A stretch of DNA of 64,000 bases from Martelella sp. NC20 (GCF_013459645.1 NZ_CP054861.1:1972001-2036000); one strand, 5' to 3'. Positions 35,932 to 45,519 are shown, counted from the stretch's first letter. The notes: generated by a model not told the origin, from the sequence alone. Numbers and translations are program-made.

Positions 35932-37080
35932 TCAAAAATCCACCTTCGCGAGAATGCTCCGGTCGATCTCCTCGATATCGCGCTTGCCGCACAGCGCCAT
36001 GGTGACATCGAGTTCCTTGCGGAGGATTTCGAGCGAGCGGGTGACGCCCTTTTTGCCCATGGCGCCGAGGCCGTAAAGATAGGGGCGGCCGATATAGGTG
36101 CCCTTGGCGCCGAGCGCGCGGGCCTTCAATATGTCCTGCCCCGAGCGGATGCCGCCATCCATGTGAATTTCGATATCGCCGCCGACTTCATCGAGGATCT
36201 TCGGCAGCATCGAGATCGAGGACAGCGCCCCGTCGAGCTGGCGGCCGCCATGGTTGGAGACGATGATGGCGTCGGCGCCGGTCTTCGCCGCCATTGCCGC
36301 GTCCTCGGTATCGAGCACGCCCTTCAGGATCAGCTTGCCGCCCCAGCGTTCCCGGATCCAGTCGACATCGGCCCATGAAAGCCTGGTGTCGAACTGTTCG
36401 GCGGTCCAGACCGCGAGCGAGGAGAGGTCGGAAGAGGCCGGCGCGTGGCCGACGATGTTGCGGAAGGAGCGACGTTTGGTCTGCAGCATTTCCAGCGCCC
36501 AGAACGGCCGCGTTCCGACCTGCCAGACATGTTTGGGCGTGAATTTCGGCGGGGTCGAAAGCCCGTTGACGAGATCCTTGTGGCGCTGGCCGAGGATCTG
36601 GAGGTCAAGGGTCAGCACCAGCGCGCTGCAGCCGGCGGCCCTGGCGCGGCCGATCAGGCTTTCGACGAAGCCCCGGTCCTTCATCACATAGAGCTGAAAC
36701 CAGAACGGCTTGGTGGTATGCTCGGCGACGTCCTCGATCGAGCACACGCTCATCGTCGACAGCGTGAACGGCACGCCCGCTTCCTCTGCCGCCTGGGCCG
36801 CGAGGATTTCGCCATCGGCATGCTGCATGCCGCAAAGTCCGGTGGGCGCGAGCGCGACCGGCATCGAGACCTTCTCGCCGATCATGGTGGTTGCGAGCGA
36901 GCGGTTCGACATGTCGACGAGAACGCGCTGGCGCAGGTGGATTTTGGCGAAATCCGCCTCGTTGGCGCGATAGGTGCTTTCCGTCCAGGCGCCGCTGTCG
37001 GCGTAGTCGTAGAACATCTTCGGCACGCGCCGTTTCGCCCGCCGTTTCAGATCGGCAATGGTCAAAGGCTCTGAGAACAT
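35932..37080 (-). CDS. lldD: FMN-dependent alpha-hydroxy-acid oxidase/dehydrogenase (L-lactate dehydrogenase type)
   Basis: 382 aa. The FMN hydroxyacid oxidase fold is shown by PMFYDYADSGAW-like opening (KMFYDYADSGAW), VALAPTGLCGMQHADGE, the catalytic SNHGGRQLDG with the base His, and HMDGGIRSGQDILKA. LldD, glycolate oxidase and mandelate dehydrogenase share this fold; length and sequence style favour L-lactate dehydrogenase. The ATG at 37080 has GGGAGGAAATC just upstream. It is downstream of guaD on the minus strand, but a hairpin lies between them. Confidence 0.83.
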   Translation of the reverse strand: MFSEPLTIADLKRRAKRRVPKMFYDYADSGAWTESTYRANEADFAKIHLRQRVLVDMSNRSLATTMIGEKVSMPVALAPTGLCGMQHADGEILAAQAAEEAGVPFTLSTMSVCSIEDVAEHTTKPFWFQLYVMKDRGFVESLIGRARAAGCSALVLTLDLQILGQRHKDLVNGLSTPPKFTPKHVWQVGTRPFWALEMLQTKRRSFRNIVGHAPASSDLSSLAVWTAEQFDTRLSWADVDWIRERWGGKLILKGVLDTEDAAMAAKTGADAIIVSNHGGRQLDGALSSISMLPKILDEVGGDIEIHMDGGIRSGQDILKARALGAKGTYIGRPYLYGLGAMGKKGVTRSLEILRKELDVTMALCGKRDIEEIDRSILAKVDF

Positions 37081-37105
37081 GATTTCCTCCCGCATCAAAT
37101 ATAAA

Positions 37106-37134
37106 CAGGCTTATCACATATGAGTGAAAGCCTG
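37106..37134 (-). terminator. Hairpin between guaD and lldD
   Basis: CAGGCTT (37106-37112) and AAGCCTG (37128-37134) pair, then after one bulged base TCAC (37114-37117) and GTGA (37124-37127) pair around ATATGA. On the minus strand it is followed by TTTATATTTG. It could end guaD transcripts, but its end lies only 25 bases before the lldD start, so an operator or a 5' UTR control element is also possible. Confidence 0.5.
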
Positions 37135-37151
37135 CCAAGCCGGCTCCGGCG

Positions 37152-38450
37152 TCATATCGTGGATTTGGCCGGTCTTCCGGCAATATAGGTCTCAGCGATG
37201 GCCCGGTCGTCGCCGAGCGTCTGCAGCAGGAAAAGCTCCTCGGCAAGCGTGGTGACGGCTTCCATCTTCAGTGCCATTGCGGGCGTTGCGCGGGCATCGA
37301 GCACGACGATATCGGCATCGGTGCCTGGCTCGAGGGTGCCGATCCGGCCTGCAAGGCCCAGGGCTTCGGCATTGCCGCGGGTCATGTGGAAGAAGCTTTC
37401 CAGCGGCGTCAGCCTTTCGCCGCGCAACTGCTGGATCTTGTAGGCCTCGTCCATGGTCCTCAGCATTGAATAGCTGGTTCCGCCGCCGATATCGGTGGCG
37501 ACCGCGATGCGGACCGGCTTGTCGCGGCGCTCCAGATCCTTCAGCGCGAACAGGCCGGAGCCCAGGAACAGGTTCGAGGTCGGGCAATGAACGGCGACCG
37601 CGCCGGTTTCCGAGAGCACGTCGCGCTCGCGCTCCGACAGATGGATCGCGTGGCCGAGCAGCATGTTGGATCTCAGCAGGCCGTATTGCGCGTAGATATC
37701 GGTATAGTCTTTCGCGTTCGGATAGAGCGAACAGGCAAACTCGATCTCCGCGAGGTTTTCCGACAGATGCGTCTGGATATGCAGGTCGGGATGCTCGCGG
37801 GCGAGTGCTGCCGCCATCTCCATCTGCCCGGGCGAGGAGGTGATCGCGAAGCGCGGCGAAATGACCACGTGGTTGCGGCCCTTGCCGTGCCATTCTGCGA
37901 TCACGGCCCTGGTGTCGTCATAGCTTGTCTGCGGGGTGTCGGTGAGCGCATCCGGCGCATTGCGGTCCATCATCACCTTGCCGCCGAGCATCAGCATGTT
38001 GCGGCGCAGGGCTTCCGCGAAATAGGCGTCGGCGGAGGCCTTGTGCACCGAGCAATAGGCAACGGCAGTCGTCGTGCCCTGGCGGATCATCTCGTCGAAG
38101 AAGGACACGGCGATGCGGGCAGCATGGGCCGGATCGGCAAAGCGCTGTTCCTCGACGAAGGTGTAGGTGTTGAGCCATTCCAGCAGGTTCGCGGCATAGG
38201 AGCCGATCACCTGCATTTGCGGAAAATGAAGGTGGGTGTCGATCAGGCCCGGCAGGATCAGGTGCGGGCGATGATCGACGATCGCGACGCCCTCCGGGGC
38301 CTCAGCCCGGACATCGCTGAACGCGCCGCAGGCGGAAATGCGGCCATCTTCGATCAGCAGGCCGCCATCGTCCTCGTAAAAATAGCTCGCCGTGTCCGAC
38401 AAATCCTCGGGCCGGCGGTAAAACGACAGCAACCGCCCCCTGAGGATCAT
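37152..38450 (-). CDS. guaD: Guanine deaminase
   Basis: 432 aa amidohydrolase converting guanine to xanthine. Zinc ligands appear as DTHLHFPQ, HIQTHLSEN, HCPTSNLFLGSG and the ATDIGGGTS Asp. The start MILRGRLLSFYRRPED is family-like. The ATG at 38450 overlaps the puuD stop by four bases (ATGA), so the two are coupled; longer forms would overlap puuD extensively. It feeds xanthine to the upstream-encoded XdhAB. Confidence 0.93.
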   Translation of the reverse strand: MILRGRLLSFYRRPEDLSDTASYFYEDDGGLLIEDGRISACGAFSDVRAEAPEGVAIVDHRPHLILPGLIDTHLHFPQMQVIGSYAANLLEWLNTYTFVEEQRFADPAHAARIAVSFFDEMIRQGTTTAVAYCSVHKASADAYFAEALRRNMLMLGGKVMMDRNAPDALTDTPQTSYDDTRAVIAEWHGKGRNHVVISPRFAITSSPGQMEMAAALAREHPDLHIQTHLSENLAEIEFACSLYPNAKDYTDIYAQYGLLRSNMLLGHAIHLSERERDVLSETGAVAVHCPTSNLFLGSGLFALKDLERRDKPVRIAVATDIGGGTSYSMLRTMDEAYKIQQLRGERLTPLESFFHMTRGNAEALGLAGRIGTLEPGTDADIVVLDARATPAMALKMEAVTTLAEELFLLQTLGDDRAIAETYIAGRPAKSTI

Positions 38451-39685
38451 TCGTTCTTCATTCCGGTGCTCGACCTGTACCATGCCACCAGCTTCGCCCG
38501 TTCGTCCGGCGTCATGCCGGTCACGTTCCCCGGAGGCATCGCATGGCTGCGGCCGGCCTGCAAGTAGATCTGGTTCGCGCGCGCCGCGATTTCGGCATCG
38601 GTCTCGAACCGCACGTCGAGCGGCGGGCGGTGAATGCCCTCATAGACCGGTTCGGCCGCATGGCACATCGAACAGCGCGTGGAAACCACCAGCTTGGCGG
38701 CATCGAAATGCGGGTCCTGCGCGAATTTCTCGAAAGCCGGCGCGACCGCCATGTCGGGATCTTCCGCCTTGAAGAATTGCGGCGAGGTGGACAGCCACAT
38801 GATCACGATGAAGATGATCGCCGTCAGCAGCCAGGTCCAGTTCGGCTGTCCCTTGCGGGCATGCATGGTGTTGAAATAATGCCGGATGGTGACGCCCATC
38901 AGGAATACCAGCGAGGCGATCACCCAGTTGAACGTGGTTGCGAATGCCAGCGGATAGTGGTTCGACAGCATGAAGAAGATCACCGGCAGCGTCAGGTAGT
39001 TGTTGTGGAGCGAGCGCTGCTTGGCCTCCTTGCCGAGCTTCGGATCGGGGGTGCGTCCGGCCTTCAGGTCGGCAACCACGATCTTCTGGTTCGGAATGAT
39101 CACGAAGAACACGTTCGCGGTCATGATCGTCGCCGTGAACGCGCCCATGTGCAGGAAGGCGGCGCGGCCGGTGAACAGGTGGGTATAGCCCCAGGCCATG
39201 AACACCAGCAGCACATAGAGCAGCAGCATCAGCCCAATCGTGTGATTGCCGAGCGGCGATTTGCACAGATAATGGTAGAACAGCCAGCCGATCGAGAGCG
39301 AGGCGAGCGAGATCAGGATCGCGACCGGGGCCGAGACATCGAGCACGCTGCGGTTGACCAGGAACAGATCGGCGCCGCCATAATAGACCAGCGCCAGCAT
39401 CAGGAAACCGGACAACCAGGTGAAATAGGATTCCCATTTGAACCAGATCAGGTGTTCCGGCATGTGTTCCGGCGCGACCATGTATTTCTGGATATTGTAG
39501 AACCCGCCGCCATGGACCTGCCATTCCTCGCCCGAGACGCCCTCCGGCAGCCCCGGTCGCGCGACCAGACCGAGGTCGAGCGCGATGAAGTAGAAGGAAG
39601 AACCGATCCAGGCCATGGCCGTGATGACATGCAGCCAGCGCACGGCGAATTGCGCCCATTCCCAGATGATGGCGAGTTCAAACAT
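38447..39685 (-). CDS. puuD: Urate hydroxylase PuuD, membrane protein with C-terminal cytochrome c
   Basis: 412 aa. It oxidises urate to 5-hydroxyisourate, passing electrons to the respiratory chain rather than producing H2O2 as soluble uricases do. Multiple hydrophobic segments occupy residues about 1-310 (the PuuD/DUF989 domain), and a cytochrome c domain follows with heme motif CSMCH at 338-342 and a Met ligand in AMPPGN near 383. ATG 39685 gives MFELAIIWEWAQF. Located between xdhC and guaD; no soluble uricase gene is seen. Confidence 0.93.
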   Translation of the reverse strand: MFELAIIWEWAQFAVRWLHVITAMAWIGSSFYFIALDLGLVARPGLPEGVSGEEWQVHGGGFYNIQKYMVAPEHMPEHLIWFKWESYFTWLSGFLMLALVYYGGADLFLVNRSVLDVSAPVAILISLASLSIGWLFYHYLCKSPLGNHTIGLMLLLYVLLVFMAWGYTHLFTGRAAFLHMGAFTATIMTANVFFVIIPNQKIVVADLKAGRTPDPKLGKEAKQRSLHNNYLTLPVIFFMLSNHYPLAFATTFNWVIASLVFLMGVTIRHYFNTMHARKGQPNWTWLLTAIIFIVIMWLSTSPQFFKAEDPDMAVAPAFEKFAQDPHFDAAKLVVSTRCSMCHAAEPVYEGIHRPPLDVRFETDAEIAARANQIYLQAGRSHAMPPGNVTGMTPDERAKLVAWYRSSTGMKNE

Positions 39686-39784
39686 GGATTGTGTCCCCGA
39701 TAGTATGATCACGGTGATGATGCGCAATTTCCGCGCGAAAAAAAAGGGATGTTTTGCGAGGAATCGCAAATAGATAGGAAGGCG

Positions 39785-40624
39785 TTACCGGGTTGCATCC
39801 CCGGTGGGCACAATGCCCGCTTTTGCAGCAGACATGACTACGATCAGTTCAGTTGCAACCAGAGCGGCGATCACCGCCGGACGCTTGTCGGAAACCGCCA
39901 TGCCGCCGATCGGCATGGTGAGTCGCGAAAGCGCTGCCTCGGAGAGCCCCTGTTCGCGGGCATAGCGGCGATAGGTGGCGCGCTTGGTCTTCGAGCCGAT
40001 CATGCCGCGATAGCAAAGGTCGTCGCGTTTCAGCGCCTCGGTCGCGATCAGGAAATCAAGCGCGTGATCGTGGGTCAGGATCACGGCAGCGCCACCTGCG
40101 GGAATGTTTGCAATCTCGGCCTCCGGCATGGGGGAAAGCCTGAGTTCCACGCCGTCGGGAAGCGCCTCGACCATTTCCGGCCGGGTCTCGACGATCGCGG
40201 TGTTGAAGGGTAGCGGCGCAAGTGCTGTCGCCAGCGCCGAGCCGACATGGCCGCCGCCGAAGATGAACACATGAGGCTCGCGGGCGCTCTCGGCCGCAAG
40301 CCGCGCGAGAAAGGCCTGAACGGTCTGCCGATCGGCGGTTTCGAATGCCAGTTCCGTCCGCCCGCCGCAGCATTGGCCGATCTCCGGGCCGAGCGCGATG
40401 TCGAGCCGGGTCTCGGTCACCCGTCCCCCAAGCAGGGCGCGGGCGTGGTCTATAGCAAGAAATTCAAGCTGCCCGCCGCCGATCGTGCCGCAGGTCGCGT
40501 CGTCCGAGACGACGATCGCGGCGCCGGCCTCACGCGGCGTCGAGCCCTTTATCGCGGCCACGGTGACGATCACGGATCTGCCGTGCTCCGCGATGAACCG
40601 CCGATATTTCTCCGTTTCGTCCAT
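39785..40624 (-). CDS. xdhC: Xanthine dehydrogenase accessory protein XdhC
   Basis: 279 aa. XdhC binds the molybdenum cofactor, helps its sulfuration and inserts it into XdhB. The family pattern is present: VTVAAIKGSTPREAGAAIVV, the CGTIGGGQLEFLAI block, CCGG (residues near 81) in IGQCCGGRTEL, and FIFGGGHVGSALA. It starts three bases after the xdhB stop, so it is the third gene of xdhABC. ATG at 40624. Confidence 0.94.
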   Translation of the reverse strand: MDETEKYRRFIAEHGRSVIVTVAAIKGSTPREAGAAIVVSDDATCGTIGGGQLEFLAIDHARALLGGRVTETRLDIALGPEIGQCCGGRTELAFETADRQTVQAFLARLAAESAREPHVFIFGGGHVGSALATALAPLPFNTAIVETRPEMVEALPDGVELRLSPMPEAEIANIPAGGAAVILTHDHALDFLIATEALKRDDLCYRGMIGSKTKRATYRRYAREQGLSEAALSRLTMPIGGMAVSDKRPAVIAALVATELIVVMSAAKAGIVPTGDATR

Positions 40625-40627
40625 GGT

Positions 40628-42973
40628 TCATACCTGCTTCATCCGCTCCACCGCCATCAGCACGCGCTCGGGCGTTGCCGGAGCATCGAGACGCGGGCAG
40701 ACGCGGTAGCCGGCGACGCTCGCCACCGCCATCGAGATCGCCTCGAAGGCCGAGATCGCCAGCATGAAGGGCGGCTCGCCGACCGCCTTGGAACGGCCGA
40801 TGGTCGGCTCGCGGTTTTCGGAAAAATCCGTGAGCCTGACGTTGAAGATCTTCGGCCGGTCGGAGGCGAGCGGGATCTTGTAGGTCGACGGCGCATGGGT
40901 GCGCAACATGCCCTTGTCGTTCCACCACAATTCTTCCGTCGTCAGCCAGCCCATGCCCTGGACGAAGCCGCCCTCGATCTGGCCGATATCGATGGCCGGA
41001 TTCAGCGAGCGGCCGACATCGTGGAGGATATCGGTGCGCTCGAAGATATATTCGCCCGTCAGCGTGTCGATCGAGACCTCGGTGCAGGCCGCGCCATAGG
41101 AAAAATAATAGAACGGCCTTCCCTTGCCCGCCGCCCGGTCCCAGTGGATTTTCGGGGTCTTGTAGAAGCCCGCCGCCGAAAGCTGGACGCGTCCGAAATA
41201 GGCGGCCTTCACGAGTTCGGGGAAGGGGATTTCCCGGTCGCCGATCCTGACCCGGTTGGGCAGGAATTCGATGTCGTCCGGCGAGACCTGAAAGTGTCCG
41301 GCGGCAAACGCGATCAGCCGGTCCCTGATCTCTTTCGCCGCATTATAGGCCGCCATGCCGTTGAGGTCGGAACCCGACGAGGCTGCGGTTGCCGAGGTGT
41401 TGGGCACCTTGCCGGTGGTGGTGGCGGTGATCTTCACCCGCTCCAGGTCGATCTGGAACACATCGGCAACCACCTGCGCGACCTTGATATAAAGCCCCTG
41501 GCCCATCTCCGTGCCGCCATGGTTCAACTGCACCGAACCATCCTGATAGACATGGACGAGGGCGCCCGCCTGGTTGAAGGCGGTCATGGTGAACGAGATG
41601 CCGAATTTCACCGGCGTCAGCGCGATGCCCTTTTTGATGACCGGGCTCGTCTTGTTGAAATCGACGATCGCCTGCCGCCGGGCGCGGTAATCGGCGGTCT
41701 GTTCCAGCTCCTCGACCACCCGCAGGATGATGTTGTCCTCCACCGTCTGGTGGTAGGGCGTGACATCGCGGCCGGAGCCGTTCGGGCCATAGAAATTGGC
41801 CTTGCGGATATCGAGCGGGTCGCGGCCCAGCGCATAGGCGATTTCCTCGATGAAGCGCTCGCCCGCCAGCATGCCCTGCGGCCCGCCGAACCCGCGATAG
41901 GCGGTGTTGGAGCAGGTGTGGGTCTTCAAGGGCCGCGTCACCAGATGAACGTTCGGGTAGTAATAGGAACTGTCGGCGTGGAACAGCGTGCGGTCGGTCA
42001 CGGGTCCCGAAAGGTCGGCGGAAAAGCCGCAGCGGGCGGCAAAGGTCGCGTCGACCGCCTCGATCACGCCGTCATCGTCATAGCCGATATCGTAGAAGGC
42101 GACGAAATCATGCCGCTTGCCGGTCATGATCATGTCCTCGTCGCGGTCGGGACGGAATTTGATCGCCCGGTTCAGCTTCTTCGCCGCCAGCGCCGCGATC
42201 GCCGCAAAACCATTGCCCTGCGTCTCCTTGCCGCCGAACCCGCCACCCATGCGCCGCTGGTAGACGGTGACGGCATTGGACGGGATGGCGAGCACATGGC
42301 CGACGATGTGCTGGATTTCGCTCGGATGCTGGGTGGACGACCAGACCGCCACCTCGTCATCCTCGCCCGGTATCGCCATGGCGATCTGGCCTTCGAGATA
42401 GAAATGCTCCTGACCGCCGATTTCCATTTCGGCGGTGATCCGGTTTTTGGCCGCCTCGAGTGCCTCTTTCGCATCGCCGCGCTGCAATTTGAGCGGCGTG
42501 ATGACGTCCGGCGCGTTATGGGCCAGCGCATCGCGGACATTGGTCCAGAACGGCAGGTCCTCATAGGTGATCTCGGCCAGTTTCGCCGCCACGCGGGCCT
42601 GCTGACGGGTCTCGGCGATCACGGCGAAGATGAGCTGGCCGTGATATTCGACCAGCGTATCGGCAAACAGCGGCTCGTCGTGGTAGCCGCCGGAGGAAAT
42701 ATCGTTGATCCCCGGCACATCCTTGCCGGTCAGCACGCAGACCACGCCGGGGGCCGCCTCGACCTTCGAAAGGTCCATGGCGACGATCTTCGCGTGGGGC
42801 CGGTCGGAAAGGCCGACGCCGGCATGCAGCAGGCCGGCCGGTTCCGGCATGTCGTCGATATATTCGGCGGTGCCCGCCACATGCTTGTGGGCGGAATCAT
42901 GCACCCGGGACTTGTGCATGCCGCCGGAAATTTCGGCCTTGAGGGGCAGGGTGTCGGTTGCCGGCTTGTCCAT
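40628..42973 (-). CDS. xdhB: Xanthine dehydrogenase, molybdopterin-binding subunit
   Basis: 781 aa. It holds the molybdenum active site that hydroxylates hypoxanthine and xanthine to urate. Signatures: HVAGTAEYIDDMPEP at the start, RRMGGGFGGKETQGN, YRGFGGPQGM, MGQGLYIKVAQV and AVGEPPFMLA, whose Glu733 corresponds to the catalytic glutamate of the family. Three bases separate it from xdhA, so subunits are made from one transcript. Subunit split (A plus B) follows the Rhodobacter capsulatus type. ATG at 42973. Confidence 0.96.
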   Translation of the reverse strand: MDKPATDTLPLKAEISGGMHKSRVHDSAHKHVAGTAEYIDDMPEPAGLLHAGVGLSDRPHAKIVAMDLSKVEAAPGVVCVLTGKDVPGINDISSGGYHDEPLFADTLVEYHGQLIFAVIAETRQQARVAAKLAEITYEDLPFWTNVRDALAHNAPDVITPLKLQRGDAKEALEAAKNRITAEMEIGGQEHFYLEGQIAMAIPGEDDEVAVWSSTQHPSEIQHIVGHVLAIPSNAVTVYQRRMGGGFGGKETQGNGFAAIAALAAKKLNRAIKFRPDRDEDMIMTGKRHDFVAFYDIGYDDDGVIEAVDATFAARCGFSADLSGPVTDRTLFHADSSYYYPNVHLVTRPLKTHTCSNTAYRGFGGPQGMLAGERFIEEIAYALGRDPLDIRKANFYGPNGSGRDVTPYHQTVEDNIILRVVEELEQTADYRARRQAIVDFNKTSPVIKKGIALTPVKFGISFTMTAFNQAGALVHVYQDGSVQLNHGGTEMGQGLYIKVAQVVADVFQIDLERVKITATTTGKVPNTSATAASSGSDLNGMAAYNAAKEIRDRLIAFAAGHFQVSPDDIEFLPNRVRIGDREIPFPELVKAAYFGRVQLSAAGFYKTPKIHWDRAAGKGRPFYYFSYGAACTEVSIDTLTGEYIFERTDILHDVGRSLNPAIDIGQIEGGFVQGMGWLTTEELWWNDKGMLRTHAPSTYKIPLASDRPKIFNVRLTDFSENREPTIGRSKAVGEPPFMLAISAFEAISMAVASVAGYRVCPRLDAPATPERVLMAVERMKQV

Positions 42974-42976
42974 CGA

Positions 42977-44440
42977 TCAGGCCTCCTCTTCCGCGAACCG
43001 GCTGAGTTCCTGGCCATTGCCTCGGGTTTCCAGAAGAAAGCGCGTCAGCAGGTTCTTCGCCGTCAGCATGCGATAGCCGGCGGTGGCGCGCATATCGGTC
43101 ATCGGCTGGTAATCGTCCTCGAAGGCCGCGCGGGCCGCTTCCACCGTCTCTGCGTTCCATGGCTTGCCGGAAAGCGCTGCCTCCACGTGAGAGGCCCGCT
43201 TCGGGGTGCCCGCCATGCCGCCATAGGCGATGCGGATCGTGGCGACCGTGCCGTCATCGGCAAGCTTCAGATAGAACGCGCCGCAGACGGCCGAAATATC
43301 CTCCTCGCGGCGTTTGGCGACCTTGTGGACGGCGAAATGAGCGTCTTCGGCGGGCTTCGGCACGGTCAGCGACAGCACGAATTCGCCGGCGCGCCGGTCC
43401 TGCTTGCCATAGCCGAGGAAATAATCCTCCAGCGCTATCGTCCGGGTGCCCTCGGCCGATTGCAGCGTCAGCGTGGCGCCGAGCGCGATCAGGGCCGGCG
43501 GGGTGTCGCCGATCGGCGAGCCGTTGGCGACATTGCCGCCGATCGTGCCCATATTGCGCACCTGCTCGCCGCCGATGCGGAAGATCAGCCGGGAAAAGGC
43601 CGGAATTTTTTCCGCAAGCGCCGGCAGCGCCTCGGAATAGGTGACGCCCGCGCCGATGATGAAGCCGGCGTCGGTCTCGGTGATGGTCTGCAATTCTTCC
43701 AGATGGTTGATGAACACCATCGGGTTCAGCCGGCGCATCTGCTTGGTGACCCACAAGCCGACATCGGTGGAGCCGGCGACGATGGTCGCGTCGCGATATT
43801 CCTTCAGAATATCCGCAAGTGCTGTGACCGAGCCGGGAATGATGGCGCGCGCCGTTTCGTCGCCGACCGTGATGGTTGCGCCCGTCTTCATGCCGGCAAG
43901 CTTTGCCATCACGTGATCGCGCTCGCGGGCAATCGCGTCGAAGGCGGCATCGGGGCGGATGGCCGATGCCTTCTCGGCGGCCTTCACGATCGGTTCATAG
44001 CCGGTGCAGCGACAGAGATTGCCCTGCAGCGCCTTTTCGATGGCAAAGCGCGACGGCTTTTCATTCGTCATCCACAGCGCGTAAAGCGACATCACGATGC
44101 CCGGCGTGCAGAAGCCGCATTGCGAGCCGTTGAGGTCGACCATCGCCTGCTGCACCGGATGCAGCGTGCCGTCCTTTGCCGCCAGATGTTCGATCGTCAC
44201 CACATGGGTGGCGTGAAGCGAGGCGGTGAAGCGGATACAGGCATTGACCGATTCATAGACCAGCCTGCCGCGCGTCAGCCGGCCGACAAGCACGGTGCAG
44301 GCCCCGCAATCGCCCTCCGCGCAGCCTTCCTTGGAACCGGTCAGCCGCTTCTTGATACGCAGATAGTCGAGCAGGGTTTCCGCCGGCGGCCGCGCCTCGA
44401 GCGCAATTTCCTGATCGTTCAGTATGAACCGTATCGTCAT
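42977..44440 (-). CDS. xdhA: Xanthine dehydrogenase, FAD and iron-sulfur subunit
   Basis: 487 aa. The N-terminal part has the plant-type 2Fe-2S motif GCAEGDCGACTV and the second cluster CGFCTPGIVMS...CRCTGYEPI. The FAD domain follows with VAGSTDVGLWVTK and GTIGGNVANGSPIGDTPPAL. It passes electrons from the Mo site in XdhB to NAD+. The ATG at 44440 is preceded by a possible TTG. The bdhA gene lies 48 bases upstream in the same direction. Confidence 0.95.
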   Translation of the reverse strand: MTIRFILNDQEIALEARPPAETLLDYLRIKKRLTGSKEGCAEGDCGACTVLVGRLTRGRLVYESVNACIRFTASLHATHVVTIEHLAAKDGTLHPVQQAMVDLNGSQCGFCTPGIVMSLYALWMTNEKPSRFAIEKALQGNLCRCTGYEPIVKAAEKASAIRPDAAFDAIARERDHVMAKLAGMKTGATITVGDETARAIIPGSVTALADILKEYRDATIVAGSTDVGLWVTKQMRRLNPMVFINHLEELQTITETDAGFIIGAGVTYSEALPALAEKIPAFSRLIFRIGGEQVRNMGTIGGNVANGSPIGDTPPALIALGATLTLQSAEGTRTIALEDYFLGYGKQDRRAGEFVLSLTVPKPAEDAHFAVHKVAKRREEDISAVCGAFYLKLADDGTVATIRIAYGGMAGTPKRASHVEAALSGKPWNAETVEAARAAFEDDYQPMTDMRATAGYRMLTAKNLLTRFLLETRGNGQELSRFAEEEA

Positions 44441-44488
44441 CAAAAGTCCTTCAGAAATGGGCGCTCGTCTGGCCGTTCACCTTGCCGC

Positions 44489-45265
44489 TCATTTGGCCGT
44501 CCAGCCGCCATCGATCGAAATATGGGTGCCGGTCACCTGGGCTGCCGCATCGCTTGCCAGATAAAGCGCGGTCGCGGCGATCTGCTCGACGGTGACGAAT
44601 TCCTTCGTCGGCTGGGCGGCGAGCAGCACCTCGGTCTTCACCTCATCCTCGGTCATGTGCCGGGCTTTGGCGGTATCGGGTATCTGGGCTTCCACCAGCG
44701 GCGTCAGCACGTAGCCGGGACAGATCGCGTTGACGGTGATCCTCAGTTCCGCAAGCTCCAGCGCCACGGTCTTGGTCAGTCCCATCATGCCATGCTTGGC
44801 CGCGACATACGCCGCCTTGAACGGCGAGGCGACAAGGCCGTGGGCGGAGACCACATTGATGATCCGGCCTGAGCCCGCCTTCTTCATCAGCGGCACAGTG
44901 TGGCGGATAGTGTGGAACGAACTCGTCAGGTTGATGGCGATGATCCGGTCCCATTGCTCCGGCGGAAAATCCTCGATCGGGCTGACATGCTGGATGCCGG
45001 CATTGTTGACCAGCACATCGATGCCGCCGAACGTGTCGGCCGCGGAGGCGATCAGCGCCGCGATTTCGTCCGGCTTCGTCATGTCGGCTGGGTGGTAGAT
45101 CACCGACCCGCTCCCGAGCGCGCCGATGCGCTCGACTGCCGCGTCAATGTCTTTCTGATTTCCGAAGCCGTTCAGAACGATATTCTCGCCGGCGGCCGCA
45201 AAACCCTCGGCGATGCCGAGTCCTATGCCGCTTGTGGAGCCTGTTATGACGACCGTGCGTGCCAT
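44489..45265 (-). CDS. bdhA: D-3-hydroxybutyrate dehydrogenase (SDR family)
   Basis: 258 aa. It interconverts D-3-hydroxybutyrate and acetoacetate with NAD+ in PHB or ketone metabolism. The SDR cofactor loop is TGSTSGIGLGIAEG, the NNAGIQHV segment is typical of bacterial BDH, and the catalytic residues are Ser in NVVSAHGLV and Tyr/Lys in AYVAAKHG. The ending THISIDGGWTAK is BDH-like. ATG 45265 (MARTVVITG) is chosen over 45277. It is upstream of xdhA on the same strand but functionally unrelated to purines. Confidence 0.88.
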   Translation of the reverse strand: MARTVVITGSTSGIGLGIAEGFAAAGENIVLNGFGNQKDIDAAVERIGALGSGSVIYHPADMTKPDEIAALIASAADTFGGIDVLVNNAGIQHVSPIEDFPPEQWDRIIAINLTSSFHTIRHTVPLMKKAGSGRIINVVSAHGLVASPFKAAYVAAKHGMMGLTKTVALELAELRITVNAICPGYVLTPLVEAQIPDTAKARHMTEDEVKTEVLLAAQPTKEFVTVEQIAATALYLASDAAAQVTGTHISIDGGWTAK

Positions 45266-45519
45266 GTGTCGAACCATTCCCGTTTTTGTTGTTTGCAGGA
45301 AAGGTTATGCGCAAATATGGGGCCATGCAATCGCCGCGAGGCCCCAGAATGGCATGGGGCGGGCAGAAATTTTGACCGGTTGGTCGTTTTTTTTGCCGCG
45401 CCCGCCCGGCGACAGATGGTGAACACTGCGTTTCGCCATTGAAGCCTGCCCCCGGCGTGACAATGCCGCCTGCCTGCCCCATATCGGGGTCAAGCAAATT
45501 CAACCGTAAGGACAGTCTC

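Noticed and set aside
40247..44872. A 1541-codon open frame on the plus strand opposite xdhABC
   Set aside because: It is antisense to three genes with complete, motif-supported xanthine dehydrogenase sequences. High GC removes stop codons from the opposite strand; the peptide has no recognisable domain.
45376..45395. GACC/GGTC hairpin followed by T8 in the bdhA-LLM gap
   Set aside because: The stem is only four bases and both flanking genes diverge from this gap, so it is not placed to terminate either.
44441..45519. Purine riboswitch or other purine-responsive RNA upstream of xdhA or bdhA
   Set aside because: No conserved purine aptamer loops or three-way junction could be assembled; the gap upstream of xdhA is only 48 bases.
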